Assembly (NCBI RefSeq): GCF_014648035.1
Contig: NZ_BMQI01000015.1
Span: 27,714-91,713 of the forward strand
DNA length: 64,000 nucleotides
DNA from: Shewanella algicola
Lineage (GTDB): Bacteria; Pseudomonadota; Gammaproteobacteria; Enterobacterales; Shewanellaceae
Direction of reading: 5' to 3'
Shown one piece after another: positions 54,327 to 64,000 of this stretch (the stretch's first letter is position 1; every line of letters starts with the position of its first letter). The notes under the pieces were generated by a model, which saw only the letters and a list, made by a program, of their open reading frames with translations, did no database searches and had not been told where the DNA came from. The position numbers were made by a program, and so were the translations under genes.

Positions 54327-55196
54327 TTATATTGGTTTCGTTATCTTAATCACCACACGGCGGTTTATTTGGCGCTCTTGCTCTAGATCATTGGCCGCCA
54401 CATGGCGTTTCTCACCATGACCTTCGGTGTGAATACGCTCTTGAGGAATGCCACTGGCAATAAGAATATCTTTAACGGAGTCAGCACGCTTATCTGACAC
54501 CCTTTGGTTTATCGATCGGCCACCATAACTATCTGTGTAAGCATCAATCAAGACAAGTTCTACCTCAGGGTCGAATGACAAGTAACGTTGTACTTTTTGC
54601 AATTGCATTTTTGAGAAGCGAGTTAATTCCACACCACCCTCTTGGTAATTGAGTACCGTAAACGCAATATCATCAAAACTGTAGGGTAATAAGTTTGCTA
54701 AACAAGAACGAAACTCACGATATTTGCCACCAAAATTGGCCGATGACAGTCCCACCGCAATTTTAGAACTAGGGTTATACCAATCGGCATAATAAAATGT
54801 CGGCTCCATACCCTGGCTTAACTCTGTCAACATTGACCACGCAGCTTTTTTGGGCACTTCTCCATTAAATTGCTTCTGGTAAGCTAATTGAGTAATTTCT
54901 TTAGAGTTATGCCCAGGTCGCCAACTAGGCGCTCGACTGATTAGCGTTGCATTGGTCACTGAATCAGGCTTTAACCACATATCTAAAGTAAATTGTAAAT
55001 TGAGTTCTTTACCTGCAATACTGGTAAACACGGCGCGACCGTAATCAGGAATGTCATGCTCTAAACGACATTCGATTGGGTTATTTTCACCCACACGCCA
55101 CGCTGAGTTTTCAAGAGACGCAACATAATGTCTCAAATCGGCATGAGCCGTTGAGCAAAGACACAAACTTGTGAGTACCATCAGTTTTCGCCACAT
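54327..55196 (-). CDS. motY: Sodium-driven flagellar motor T-ring protein MotY
   Basis: Periplasmic T-ring component that holds the PomAB stator around the polar flagellar motor. ATG 55196 with AAGGGTG upstream gives 289 aa. It has a signal peptide (LMVLTSLCLCSTAHA) and the MotY N-terminal domain (about 20-155) with PIECRLEHDIPDYGRAVF and two Cys. The C-terminal OmpA-like peptidoglycan-binding domain is at 165-285 (VELVLIDAYTDSYGG, NQRVSDKRADSV). It neighbours rnt, as in Vibrio and other Shewanella. Confidence 0.92.
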   Translation of the reverse strand: MWRKLMVLTSLCLCSTAHADLRHYVASLENSAWRVGENNPIECRLEHDIPDYGRAVFTSIAGKELNLQFTLDMWLKPDSVTNATLISRAPSWRPGHNSKEITQLAYQKQFNGEVPKKAAWSMLTELSQGMEPTFYYADWYNPSSKIAVGLSSANFGGKYREFRSCLANLLPYSFDDIAFTVLNYQEGGVELTRFSKMQLQKVQRYLSFDPEVELVLIDAYTDSYGGRSINQRVSDKRADSVKDILIASGIPQERIHTEGHGEKRHVAANDLEQERQINRRVVIKITKPI

Positions 55197-55381
55197 AAAA
55201 ACACCCTTTATATCGATTACATAGTAACTATCGGCCTGCTTAAGGGTTTCTTTAGCAAACAATTATGTTTAATCGCCGATAAAAAACACAATCAAACATG
55301 ACACTGCGCGTCAGTTTGCGCATAATACTCGGCTTATATCATTTGCTCTGAAAATGATATCAATTGAGGATAAAGACTGTA

Positions 55382-56044
55382 ATGACTGATATTTGTGACG
55401 CTAACAAGTTTAAACACCGCTTTCGTGGTTATTTCCCTGTGGTTATTGATGTTGAAACCGCAGGTTTTAACGCCAAAACCGATGCGTTGCTCGAAATTGC
55501 TGTCACAATGTTGAAAATGAACAGTGATGGGGTTATTGAACTCGACAAAACCTTACATTTTCATATTGAGCCTTTTGAAGGTGCAAACCTAGAACCCGAA
55601 GCCTTGGCATTCAACGGTATCGACCCAACTAACCCGCTTCGGGGTGCCGTTGATGAAAAAGTCGCTTTTTTAGAGATATTTAAAGAAGTCAAAAAAGCCC
55701 AGAAAGCCGCTGATTGCCATCGCAGTATTATCGTGGCTCACAACGCTGCATTTGATTTGGGTTTTGTGAATCAAGCCATTGAGCGTAATAATTTAAAACG
55801 TTCACCGTTTCATCCATTTGCAAGCTTTGACACTGCGACACTCGCAGGCTTAGCGATTGGCCATACAGTACTGGCTAAAGCTTGTAAGATGGCGGGTATT
55901 GATTTTGATAATATAGAAGCCCACTCAGCCCTTTATGATACTGAACGTACTGCAGAGTTATTTTGTCATATCGTTAATCGTTGGAAAGCGCTTGGTGGCT
56001 GGCCACTTATCAGTGCTGATGCTGAAAATACTGAGACAGAGTAA
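55382..56044 (+). CDS. rnt: Ribonuclease T
   Basis: DEDDh 3'-5' exonuclease that trims tRNA, 5S and 23S 3' ends. The start is ATG 55382 (MTDICDAN), 220 aa. Exo motifs: Exo[20 protein letters not shown] (catalytic D and E, near 23), Exo[14 protein letters not shown] near 125, and Exo[18 protein letters not shown] (H and D, near 180). Divergent from motY. Confidence 0.96.
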   Translation: MTDICDANKFKHRFRGYFPVVIDVETAGFNAKTDALLEIAVTMLKMNSDGVIELDKTLHFHIEPFEGANLEPEALAFNGIDPTNPLRGAVDEKVAFLEIFKEVKKAQKAADCHRSIIVAHNAAFDLGFVNQAIERNNLKRSPFHPFASFDTATLAGLAIGHTVLAKACKMAGIDFDNIEAHSALYDTERTAELFCHIVNRWKALGGWPLISADAENTETE

Positions 56045-56160
56045 AACAACCTAAGCTCAAGATAAATATCTACACCAACCTATTTTTAAATGGGCATCCA
56101 TCGATTACAGCCAATATCTATTACGACCTGTATTAAAATGATTAGAATTGAAACACACAC

Positions 56161-56197
56161 CCAATAAAAAAGCTGCCGAAGCAGCTTTTTTTATTGG
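56161..56197. terminator. Symmetric terminator between rnt and prx
   Basis: CCAATAAAAAAGCTGC pairs with GCAGCTTTTTTTATTGG around CGAA. It serves both convergent genes. Confidence 0.88.
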
Positions 56198-56211
56198 CTA
56201 CACTCTTAGCA

Positions 56212-56817
56212 TTACAGCTTTGCAGAGTTATCTTTTAAGTATGCAGCAACACCTTCAGTGCTTGCAGTCATACCTTCTTCGCCTTTTGACCAGCCTGCTG
56301 GACAAACTTCACCGTGCTCTTCATGGAATTGAAGCGCGTCGATCATACGGATCATTTCATCAACGTTACGACCTAATGGTAAATCGTTAATCACTTGGTG
56401 ACGTACTTGGCCTTCTTTATCTACTAAGAAAGAACCACGGAAAGCAACACCGGCTTCTGGATGCTCAACATCGTACGCTTTACAGATTTCATGCTTCACG
56501 TCAGCAACTAGGGTGTATTTAACTTGGCCAATACCACCTTTGTCTACTGGGGTGTTACGCCATGCGTTATGAGTAAACTGTGAATCAATAGAAACACCAA
56601 TCACTTCTACGCCACGCTTAGTGAACTCTTCCATGCGGTGATCAAAAGCAATAAGCTCTGATGGGCATACAAAAGTAAAATCAAGTGGATAGAAGAAAAT
56701 AACCGCTGGCTTACCTTTAATTGCGGTAGCTAGGTTAAATGTGTCAACAATTTCACCAGAACCAAGAACGGCTGCGGCTGTAAAATCTGGGGCTGGACGG
56801 CCTACTAATACGCTCAT
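56212..56817 (-). CDS. Typical 2-Cys peroxiredoxin (AhpC/TSA family)
   Basis: Thiol peroxidase reducing H2O2 and organic peroxides. ATG 56817 with GGAGA upstream gives 201 aa. The peroxidatic Cys is in DFTFVCPSELIAF near residue 52, and the resolving Cys in HGEVCPAGWSKGEEG near 172. Arg in GVAFRGSFLVDKEG. No ahpF is beside it; the reductant is probably thioredoxin. No clear OxyR site could be found by eye. Confidence 0.92.
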   Translation of the reverse strand: MSVLVGRPAPDFTAAAVLGSGEIVDTFNLATAIKGKPAVIFFYPLDFTFVCPSELIAFDHRMEEFTKRGVEVIGVSIDSQFTHNAWRNTPVDKGGIGQVKYTLVADVKHEICKAYDVEHPEAGVAFRGSFLVDKEGQVRHQVINDLPLGRNVDEMIRMIDALQFHEEHGEVCPAGWSKGEEGMTASTEGVAAYLKDNSAKL

Positions 56818-57257
56818 TATCAATCTCCATTTAATGGCTTTTTACATGCTACAAAGGCACAAAGATTCTTTCATAGTCATCCATTACTCGAACATTCATA
56901 CCTTTGGTACTTATTCAGTCATATACCATACAGTTAATTTCACAGACTTATAAGCTATTTCATCTGAAAATAGTTTACCTGCTGAAAAATAAAACATGCA
57001 GAGTCACTAATGTAATAGTGCCGTGTGACAAAATCATTATCAAGCGCTTTAAAATCTATGTAGACCTATTAATACACAAGTGCGACTGTTTATTTATAGG
57101 GCGCAATTTTAACCATTCATTGTTGACTCATTTGTATTAAAAACATTCAGTCACTCAGGTAAAACCTGCACCAACGATTAAAAATTTCATCTGCGCTGGA
57201 CAAATACTATTGAGCAGTCAAAAATAGCGGTCTCATTTACTTTAAAGAATTACGATT
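56818..57257. other. prx-antiporter intergenic region
   Basis: About 440 AT-rich bp between divergent genes. It must hold two promoters. Short open frames here lack ribosome sites and do not resemble proteins. I see no repeat. Confidence 0.5.
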
Positions 57258-58580
57258 ATGAATGCGGTTGTTATCGCGGTTTGCTTAATGCTGTTTTTAA
57301 GCTTTATTCGCATCAATGTGGTGGTAACATTAACCATCAGTGCAGTTGTTGCGGGTTTAATCGGTGGATTAGATATTCATCAAACCATTGCAGCCTTTAA
57401 TGATGGTTTAGGGGGCGGTGCACAAATCGCGTTAAGTTACGCATTATTAGGTGCTTTTGCTGCCGCACTGTCACACTCAGGTTTAACGACGTTAATCTCG
57501 TATTCAATTATTAAAAAACTGGGTAAAGAGCCTAATAATAACAATACCCAAATGGTACGTTGGCTATTATTGGTGGCGATTTTAGCGATGGCGGTGTCTT
57601 CACAAAATATTTTACCGATCCATATCGCTTTTATACCTATTCTCATTCCACCGTTATTGCATGTAATTTCTAAACTCAATATCGACCGTCGTCTTATTGC
57701 GTGTATTTTAACCTTTGGTTTGGTCACTACTTACATGATTTTACCAATAGGTTTTGGTGGTATTTTCTTAAACGATATCTTGTTGGCTAACTTAAATACC
57801 AACGGCTTAAATGCTGTCAACTCGCAGATCCCCCAAGCCATGCTACTCCCGGCATTAGGTATGGTTTGTGGGTTATTAACGGCCATATTTATTAGCTACC
57901 GTAAACCAAGACAATACATGATTGAGCAGCCGGTGATGAGTGACACACAAACACCGGTTATTAACCGCAAAAGTATCATCATTTCAATATCGGCCATTGT
58001 GGTGACCTTAATTGTTCAACTGCAAACCGACTCAATGATTTTTGGTGCCTTAAGCGGATTTATCATCTTTCGCTTTTCAGGCATTATTAAACAAGACATT
58101 AGTAAAGACTTGTTTAATCAAGGTGTTCATATGATGGCTAGCATTGGCTTTATTATGATTGCCGCTGCAGGGTTTGCTGCGGTGGTAAAGTCTACCGGTG
58201 AAGTCAGCACCTTAGTGGCATCTTTAGGTGACATTATTGGCGACAATAAAGCTTTAGCAGCACTGTTAATGTTGATTGTGGGTTTGCTGATTACCATGGG
58301 CATTGGCTCTTCGTTTTCGACAATTCCGATTATTGCGACCATTTATGTGCCATTAGCGCTCAACTTTGGATTTTCGGTTGCAGCAACCATCGCTTTGGTT
58401 GGAACCGCTGCAGCATTGGGTGATGCAGGCTCGCCAGCATCAGACTCGACCTTAGGCCCTACCGCGGGTCTTAATGCCGACGGCCAGCATGATCATATTC
58501 GCGACAGTGTTATCCCGACATTTGTGCATTACAACATCCCGTTAATTGTATTTGGCTGGATAGCCGCAATGGTGTTGTAA
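57258..58580 (+). CDS. Na+/H+ antiporter family membrane protein
   Basis: A 440-aa inner-membrane protein with about 11-12 hydrophobic helices. Visible family traits include an N-terminal helix pair, [21 protein letters not shown] near 70, [22 protein letters not shown] near 115, [10 protein letters not shown] near 170, [23 protein letters not shown] near 345, and [19 protein letters not shown] near 395. The pattern fits the ion-transporter-superfamily Na+/H+ antiporter proteins (YuiF-like). The transported ion is inferred. It stands alone. Confidence 0.8.
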   Translation: MNAVVIAVCLMLFLSFIRINVVVTLTISAVVAGLIGGLDIHQTIAAFNDGLGGGAQIALSYALLGAFAAALSHSGLTTLISYSIIKKLGKEPNNNNTQMVRWLLLVAILAMAVSSQNILPIHIAFIPILIPPLLHVISKLNIDRRLIACILTFGLVTTYMILPIGFGGIFLNDILLANLNTNGLNAVNSQIPQAMLLPALGMVCGLLTAIFISYRKPRQYMIEQPVMSDTQTPVINRKSIIISISAIVVTLIVQLQTDSMIFGALSGFIIFRFSGIIKQDISKDLFNQGVHMMASIGFIMIAAAGFAAVVKSTGEVSTLVASLGDIIGDNKALAALLMLIVGLLITMGIGSSFSTIPIIATIYVPLALNFGFSVAATIALVGTAAALGDAGSPASDSTLGPTAGLNADGQHDHIRDSVIPTFVHYNIPLIVFGWIAAMVL

Positions 58581-58605
58581 CCATTCACTCATAATCTTAA
58601 CTCAT

Positions 58606-58638
58606 AAAAAATGGGAGCCAACTGGCTCCCATTTTTTT
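58606..58638. terminator. Convergent terminator between the antiporter gene and upp
   Basis: AAAAAATGGGAGCC pairs with GGCTCCCATTTTTT around AACT. Symmetric, serves both genes. Confidence 0.92.
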
Positions 58639-58655
58639 ACGGCATCATAATGGTG

Positions 58656-59282
58656 CTATTTAGTACCAAATATCTTATCACCGGCATCACCTAAACCTGG
58701 TAAAATATAACCTTGTTCGTTAAGGCATTCATCGATTGCTGCGGTGTAAAGCTCAATATCAGGGTGCGCTTCTTCTAACGCTTTAATCCCTTCTGGTGCG
58801 GCGACAAGCACCAAGGCTTTAATTGAAGTACAACCGCGCTTTTTCAGTAAATCAATCGTGGCGATCATTGAGCCGCCTGTGGCGAGCATAGGGTCAACCA
58901 CTAATGCGATACGCTCTTCTACATTACTAACAATTTTTTCAAAGTAAGGTACAGGTTGAAGCGTTTCTTCATCGCGGTAAATACCTACAACAGAAATACG
59001 CGCACTAGGGATATGCTCTAATACACCGTCCATCATGCCTAGACCCGCACGTAAAATTGGCACTACAGTGACTTTTTTACCTTTTAGTTGCTCAATACTG
59101 ACTGGGCCATTCCATCCATCGATGGTCACGGTTTCAGTTTCAAAATCAGCTGTTGCTTCATAGGTTAATAAACTGCCCACTTCTGTGGCCAATTCACGAA
59201 ATCGTTTGGTGCTGATATCCGCTTCACGCATCAAACCGACTTTATGACGAACCAGTGGATGCTTAACTTCAACGACTTTCAT
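58656..59282 (-). CDS. upp: Uracil phosphoribosyltransferase
   Basis: Pyrimidine salvage: uracil plus PRPP to UMP. The 208-aa protein has [13 protein letters not shown] near 75, the PRPP loop [11 protein letters not shown] near 130, and the uracil-binding C-terminal [23 protein letters not shown] precedes the ATG. Divergent from purMN, a conserved arrangement. Confidence 0.97.
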   Translation of the reverse strand: MKVVEVKHPLVRHKVGLMREADISTKRFRELATEVGSLLTYEATADFETETVTIDGWNGPVSIEQLKGKKVTVVPILRAGLGMMDGVLEHIPSARISVVGIYRDEETLQPVPYFEKIVSNVEERIALVVDPMLATGGSMIATIDLLKKRGCTSIKALVLVAAPEGIKALEEAHPDIELYTAAIDECLNEQGYILPGLGDAGDKIFGTK

Positions 59283-59521
59283 TTCTTTCTCCTAGATTTC
59301 CGACTTTTCAGGCAAATTTGACAAATGTTAGTCGATTTACCTCATCTATAAAACATAAAGTTTCAAATTTGCAGTAAATCGTGAGCTAAACCAATAAAAA
59401 ATAGGCAATTCATCGTTTTCTTTTAAGGATAAAGTAAAAACATGGCTTTCGACCAATGAGACAAACTGATAGAATACTGCCGCATAAAATTCCTAAAACG
59501 ATGTACCCTAGAGGATCCTCC

Positions 59522-60559
59522 GTGAGCACTCCTACCCCCCTAAGTTACAAAGACGCCGGCGTTGATATCAATGCAGGTAATGCGTTAGTTAGCAACATTA
59601 AATCTGCGGTAAAACGCACTCGCCGTCCAGAAGTTATGGGCAATTTAGGCGGTTTTGGCGCACTCTGCGAATTACCTACTAAATACAAACACCCGGTATT
59701 GGTTTCTGGTACTGATGGTGTTGGTACTAAGTTACGTTTAGCCATTGATTACAAAAAGCACGATACCGTTGGTGTTGATTTAGTTGCTATGTGCGTTAAT
59801 GACTTAATCGTATCTGGTGCAGAACCACTGTTCTTCCTTGACTACTACGCCACTGGCAAACTTGACGTTGACACGGCAACTTCTGTGGTTAATGGTATCG
59901 CTGAAGGTTGTTTCCAGTCTGGTTGCGCATTAATTGGTGGCGAAACCGCTGAGATGCCCGGCATGTACGAAGGCGAAGATTACGATCTTGCTGGCTTCTG
60001 TGTTGGTGTTGTTGAAAAAGCAGACATCATCGACGGTACTAAAGTGAGTGCTGGTGATGCGCTAATTGCGTTAGGTTCAAGTGGTCCTCACTCAAACGGT
60101 TACTCGTTAATTCGTAAAGTGTTAGAAGTTAGCCAAGCAGATCCTAAACAAGATCTTGCGGGTAAGCCATTAATTGACCACTTACTTGAGCCAACAAAAA
60201 TTTATGTTAAGCCATTATTAAAACTGATTGAACAATCAGAAATCCATGCAATGGCGCATATTACTGGCGGTGGCTTCTGGGAAAACATCCCTCGCGTATT
60301 ACCTGACAATTGCAAAGCTGTCGTCAAAGGTGATTCTTGGAAATGGCCTGTGGTATTTGACTGGTTAATGCAAAACGGTAACATCGCTCAACATGAAATG
60401 TACCTAACCTTTAACTGTGGTGTTGGTATGGTTATCGCGCTGCCTACAGACAAAGTTGACGCGGCATTAGCACTGCTTAAAGCCGAAGGTGAAAACGCAT
60501 GGTTAATTGGTGAAATTGCGACTCGTCAAGATGACGAAGAGCAAGTGGAGATCATCTAA
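59522..60559 (+). CDS. purM: Phosphoribosylformylglycinamidine cyclo-ligase (AIR synthetase)
   Basis: Fifth step of purine synthesis. The start is GTG 59522 with GAGGA upstream, giving 345 aa, the E. coli length; upstream ATG codons lie in the leader. It begins [17 protein letters not shown], with [14 protein letters not shown] near 60, [11 protein letters not shown] near 140 and GLIRKVL-like [12 protein letters not shown] near 198. Its stop overlaps the purN start (TAATG). Confidence 0.96.
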   Translation: MSTPTPLSYKDAGVDINAGNALVSNIKSAVKRTRRPEVMGNLGGFGALCELPTKYKHPVLVSGTDGVGTKLRLAIDYKKHDTVGVDLVAMCVNDLIVSGAEPLFFLDYYATGKLDVDTATSVVNGIAEGCFQSGCALIGGETAEMPGMYEGEDYDLAGFCVGVVEKADIIDGTKVSAGDALIALGSSGPHSNGYSLIRKVLEVSQADPKQDLAGKPLIDHLLEPTKIYVKPLLKLIEQSEIHAMAHITGGGFWENIPRVLPDNCKAVVKGDSWKWPVVFDWLMQNGNIAQHEMYLTFNCGVGMVIALPTDKVDAALALLKAEGENAWLIGEIATRQDDEEQVEII

Positions 60560-61203
60560 TGAACCAAAGCTGTCGTGTTGTTGTGCTGATTTCTGGCAGT
60601 GGCAGTAATCTTCAAGCCATTATTGATGGCTGTGATGATAACGTCAATGCGGATGTGGTCGGAGTGATCAGTAACAAACCGGATGCTTATGGTTTAATCC
60701 GCGCTCACCATAGCGAAATTGATACCAGTTGTGTTATCGCTTACAAAAATGAGTCTCGCAGTGAATATGATGCTCGTTTATTGGCAGCAATAGACAAATA
60801 CCAGCCAGATTTAATTGTACTCGCTGGATTTATGCGTATTTTAACGGATGAGTTTGTCAGCCGTTTTATTGGTAAGATGATCAATATCCATCCATCACTA
60901 TTACCAAAGTATACCGGGTTAAATACCCATCAGCGTGCCATTGATGCTGGTGATAATGAACACGGTGCCAGTGTGCATTTTGTGATCCCAGAGCTAGACT
61001 CAGGCCCAGTGATATTACAGGCCAAAGTCCCTGTTTACCCTGGTGAAGACGCATCTGTACTAGCAGAGCGTGTACACGAGCAGGAACATGCTATATACCC
61101 ACTGGTGGTAAAATGGTTCAGCTTAGGTCGATTAACAATGACAAATGGCAATGCGCTTTTAGATGGTGAGTTAATTGGTCCTTCAGGCTTTGCGCCAGAC
61201 TAA
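60559..61203 (+). CDS. purN: Phosphoribosylglycinamide formyltransferase
   Basis: Third step of purine synthesis, transferring formyl from 10-formyl-THF to GAR. The 214-aa protein has VLISGSGSNLQAIID at the N-terminus, LAGFMRIL near 85, the catalytic Asn-His in MINIHPSLLPKYTGLNTH near 108, and the Asp in ELDSGPVILQ near 145. Translationally coupled to purM. Confidence 0.96.
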   Translation: MNQSCRVVVLISGSGSNLQAIIDGCDDNVNADVVGVISNKPDAYGLIRAHHSEIDTSCVIAYKNESRSEYDARLLAAIDKYQPDLIVLAGFMRILTDEFVSRFIGKMINIHPSLLPKYTGLNTHQRAIDAGDNEHGASVHFVIPELDSGPVILQAKVPVYPGEDASVLAERVHEQEHAIYPLVVKWFSLGRLTMTNGNALLDGELIGPSGFAPD

Positions 61204-61231
61204 CTTTAATTAACCAGCACGACTGAAACAT

Positions 61232-61260
61232 AAAAAAACCTCGCCGCGGCGAGGTTTTTT
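61232..61260. terminator. Convergent terminator between purN and cysB
   Basis: Seven A plus CCTCGCC pair with GGCGAGG plus T6 around GC. Symmetric. Confidence 0.9.
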
Positions 61261-61272
61261 ATTACGTCAGGA

Positions 61273-62569
<1,297 letters not shown>

Positions 62570-62847
62570 AGGGCCGGTTGATCTTTCAAGGTTATTTTTG
62601 CAGCGAATTGTTGGCCATTACTCACATATACAACTGCGCGGCAGAGACTTCGAGGTGTAGTTATTCTACATAAAAAGTCGATAGCGCAGTAAAAATGGCC
62701 AACAAACGCTGCCCGAAGGGTTCGGCTAAAAACGTTTTACTCTTTGTTGAAAGGATTTTGCTTAGTTGACTAGGCATCAATCCATTCGCCTCGATTAAAA
62801 CGTTTTTAACTCGAACAAAATTTAACCAGCAAAGATCAACAGGCCCT
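62570..62847. repeat. 278-bp MITE-like palindromic element with 17-bp terminal inverted repeats
   Basis: The left end AGGGCCGGTTGATCTTT and the right end (complement AGGGCCTGTTGATCTTT) differ by one base. Two inner inverted pairs are visible: GCAGCGAATTGTTGGCCAT with ATGGCCAACAAACGCTGC (about 62600-62718), and AAAAACGTTTTA with TAAAACGTTTTT (62728-62817). The element is non-coding; an 85-codon minus-strand frame across it is a repeat-derived artefact. It ends 18 bp before the next CDS. Confidence 0.88.
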
Positions 62848-62865
62848 CGATAAAATGGAACCTTT

Positions 62866-63645
62866 ATGTCCTTAATTGTAGTATTAATTCTTATTGGTGC
62901 ACTGCTATTACTCATCATTGGTTTTAGTATTGTCCAACAACAAAAAGAGCGTGCTGAAGCTGAACGCCGTATTGAAGTATCTCGTCAACGTGCCATTATT
63001 GACGAAACAGATGCTGTGCTATCTAACACTGGCATGGTACCTTGCTCCAGCCACATCATGTTAGTACTTTACCGCCGAATTCAAGACGCACTAGAACAAT
63101 CGCTAAGCCATGCTAGTGGTCAATTAAAATCAGACTATGAACGTCGCCTCGGTGATATCAAGGCACAAATCACCACAGTTTCAAATTCACCAAGCCAAGT
63201 TCCTGCAGTCGAAAGCTTTCGCTTGCCCGATAACGACAGACAAATCCTTGAATTAGTCAAAACCCTTAAAAAGCTAAAAGCAATATTGCGCGCTGAGCAT
63301 AATAAAGGAAAAGTTGACCCTACAGTGTTTGCCGAAGAAGAAATGCGTATCGACAATTTGCAGCTACGAATTAACGTTGAGTCGATGATAAGCCGTGCTC
63401 GTGCAGCCTGCTTTATGAAACAATATGGCTCGAGCAAACAAATGGTGACCAAAGCATTAAACACCTTACACACCATTAAAGCGCAAACCCCAAACGACCC
63501 ATTTATTGCCCGTAAAGTTGATGAAGCAAAACAATTACTCGATGAAATTATGGGTGCCCAGCGTCGTGCAGAACCAAATACCCCTGCACCGAAGAAAGAA
63601 GGGGATGATATCGACATGCTGTTTCAGCCTAAAAAGAAATGGTAA
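62866..63645 (+). CDS. Membrane-anchored conserved hypothetical protein
   Basis: A 259-aa protein with one N-terminal transmembrane helix (LIVVLILIGALLLLIIGFSIV, residues 3-23) and a cytoplasmic coiled region (25-60, QQQKERAEAERRIEVSRQRA). A predominantly helical domain (60-230) includes LVLYRRIQDALEQSL and RINVESMISRARAACFMKQYGSSKQMVTKAL. The tail EGDDIDMLFQPKKKW is charged. It is probably widespread in Shewanella, but I do not recognise a function. Its promoter and leader must overlap the adjacent MITE-like element, because only 18 bp separate them. Confidence 0.8.
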   Translation: MSLIVVLILIGALLLLIIGFSIVQQQKERAEAERRIEVSRQRAIIDETDAVLSNTGMVPCSSHIMLVLYRRIQDALEQSLSHASGQLKSDYERRLGDIKAQITTVSNSPSQVPAVESFRLPDNDRQILELVKTLKKLKAILRAEHNKGKVDPTVFAEEEMRIDNLQLRINVESMISRARAACFMKQYGSSKQMVTKALNTLHTIKAQTPNDPFIARKVDEAKQLLDEIMGAQRRAEPNTPAPKKEGDDIDMLFQPKKKW

Positions 63646-63678
63646 TGGCGTTCACCTCCATCTGTTTGTCATCTAATT

Positions 63679-63700
63679 AGCCTCGTTAAGAGGCTTTTTT
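63679..63700 (+). terminator. Intrinsic terminator after the hypothetical gene
   Basis: Stem AGCCTC/GAGGCT, loop GTTAA, T6 tail, 34 bp past the stop. Confidence 0.85.
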
Positions 63701-63797
63701 GTACCCTCTGTGTGGCATTCATCGTCTTGCACAGCACTCTTTCACAATCATCATTTGATCATTTCTGTTCAACCACTATAATACTGTTTATTTATAA

Positions 63798-64000
63798 GGG
63801 CTATCCACTTAGCACAACCAACCACTATATATTGTGGTTATCGATCTTTAATTGATTGGTACGTTATCGGCTTAGAACGCACTGCTTGTTCAAGCAGCCT
63901 GTAGAATAATAATCCCCGAGAATCTGACTTTCTTCTGTTGAAGCGAAATGTAAACTCATCTAAATAATAATCAAGTTGCTTAGCCTTTACCGCGCCTTGA
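63798..64000 (-). mobile_element. End of an IS1595-family insertion sequence (runs off the window)
   Basis: The partial transposase frame at 63838-64000 is followed outward by about 40 bp ending near GGGCTATCCACTT (63798), a plausible IS end because IS1595-family inverted repeats begin with GG. The other end is outside the window, so the boundary is approximate. Confidence 0.6.
63838..64000 (-). CDS. IS1595-family transposase, C-terminal fragment (partial at window end)
   Basis: The last 53 residues are visible: QGAVKAKQLDYYLDEFTFRF, NRRKSDSRGLLFYRLLEQAV and RSKPITYQSIKDR before TAA. The LDEFTFRFNRR string is the conserved C-terminal signature of IS1595 (ISSod11/ISPna2-like) DDE transposases. 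Whether the gene is intact cannot be seen here. Confidence 0.85.
   Translation of the reverse strand, partial: QGAVKAKQLDYYLDEFTFRFNRRKSDSRGLLFYRLLEQAVRSKPITYQSIKDR

Noticed and set aside
54146..54349. 67-codon plus-strand frame
   Set aside because: It includes two terminator hairpins and overlaps the end of motY; no ribosome site.
59400..59440. PurR box upstream of purMN
   Set aside because: TCATCGTTTTCTTTT is only a loose match to the PurR consensus and is not palindromic enough.
62661..62918. 85-codon minus-strand frame
   Set aside because: It lies over the 278-bp element and the start of the opposite gene; such frames are by-products of the repeat.

Overview
The window looks like a chromosomal segment of a Shewanella species, probably a cold or marine one. 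Supporting signs are a small periplasmic tetrahaem cytochrome c (CctA/STC type), a MotY sodium-motor T-ring protein beside RNase T, the hdfR-maoP pair, a CrbS-type symporter/kinase divergent from acs, and several Shewanella-style palindromic repeats. Base composition and gene density look ordinary for the genus. I see no prophage, plasmid module, CRISPR array or large island. Most of the window is conserved core genome, and the unusual material lies between and inside the conserved blocks.

Layout: (1) 1-4.5 kb: end of a nitrate-assimilation operon on the minus strand (nasA-cobA-trpD2-like) and cctA. (2) 4.8-12.6 kb: mmsB-like dehydrogenase, a hot-dog thioesterase, and the fatty-acid and phospholipid initiation cluster yceD-rpmF-plsX-fabH-fabD-fabG-acpP-fabF, all minus. 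(3) 12.8-19.3 kb: maf/yceF, a HAD phosphatase plus rluC, and divergent rne with a long 5' leader and a 42-bp tandem repeat in its tail. (4) 19.6-24.1 kb: msrBA fusion, a 2OG-Fe(II) oxygenase, a YlqF-type GTPase, a low-molecular-weight phosphatase and an exported ATP-dependent DNA ligase. (5) 24.1-29.1 kb: a 265-bp palindromic element, a decayed dgkA, hdfR/maoP, an unrecognised outer-membrane barrel, a diguanylate cyclase and a second palindromic element. (6) 29.2-35.6 kb: bioBFCD divergent from bioA, followed by a scar where a LysR (ArgP-like) gene and a DUF917 gene have both lost their 5' ends at one junction. (7) 35.6-45.9 kb: GST, crbS-like/acs, an exported hypothetical, radD, grxA and a DcaP-like porin. 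(8) 46.1-47.9 kb: a tandem array of six identical tRNA-Lys(UUU) genes interleaved with eight 45-nt tRNA-Lys 5'-half copies and ending in two 92-nt D-arm-expanded copies. (9) 48.1-53.3 kb: the tol-pal operon ybgC-tolQRAB-pal-cpoB. (10) 53.3-54.2 kb: a gene-poor stretch with a probable dead gene. (11) 54.3-62.2 kb: motY, rnt, prx, an Na+/H+ antiporter family protein, upp, purMN, cysB. (12) 62.6-64 kb: a 278-bp palindromic element, an anchored hypothetical protein, and the end of an IS1595-family element running off the window.

The fab cluster makes the acyl chains and the PlsX acyl-phosphate that feed membrane synthesis, and the bio genes supply the cofactor used upstream of it. The tol-pal genes with cpoB maintain the envelope during division. 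CrbS-like and Acs form a plausible acetate-sensing and acetate-activating pair. The feature I think most deserves a second look is the tRNA-Lys array: the repeated 5'-half units end exactly after the anticodon and are kept in every repeat unit. I cannot show that it is functional. No clearly new multigene system is visible.
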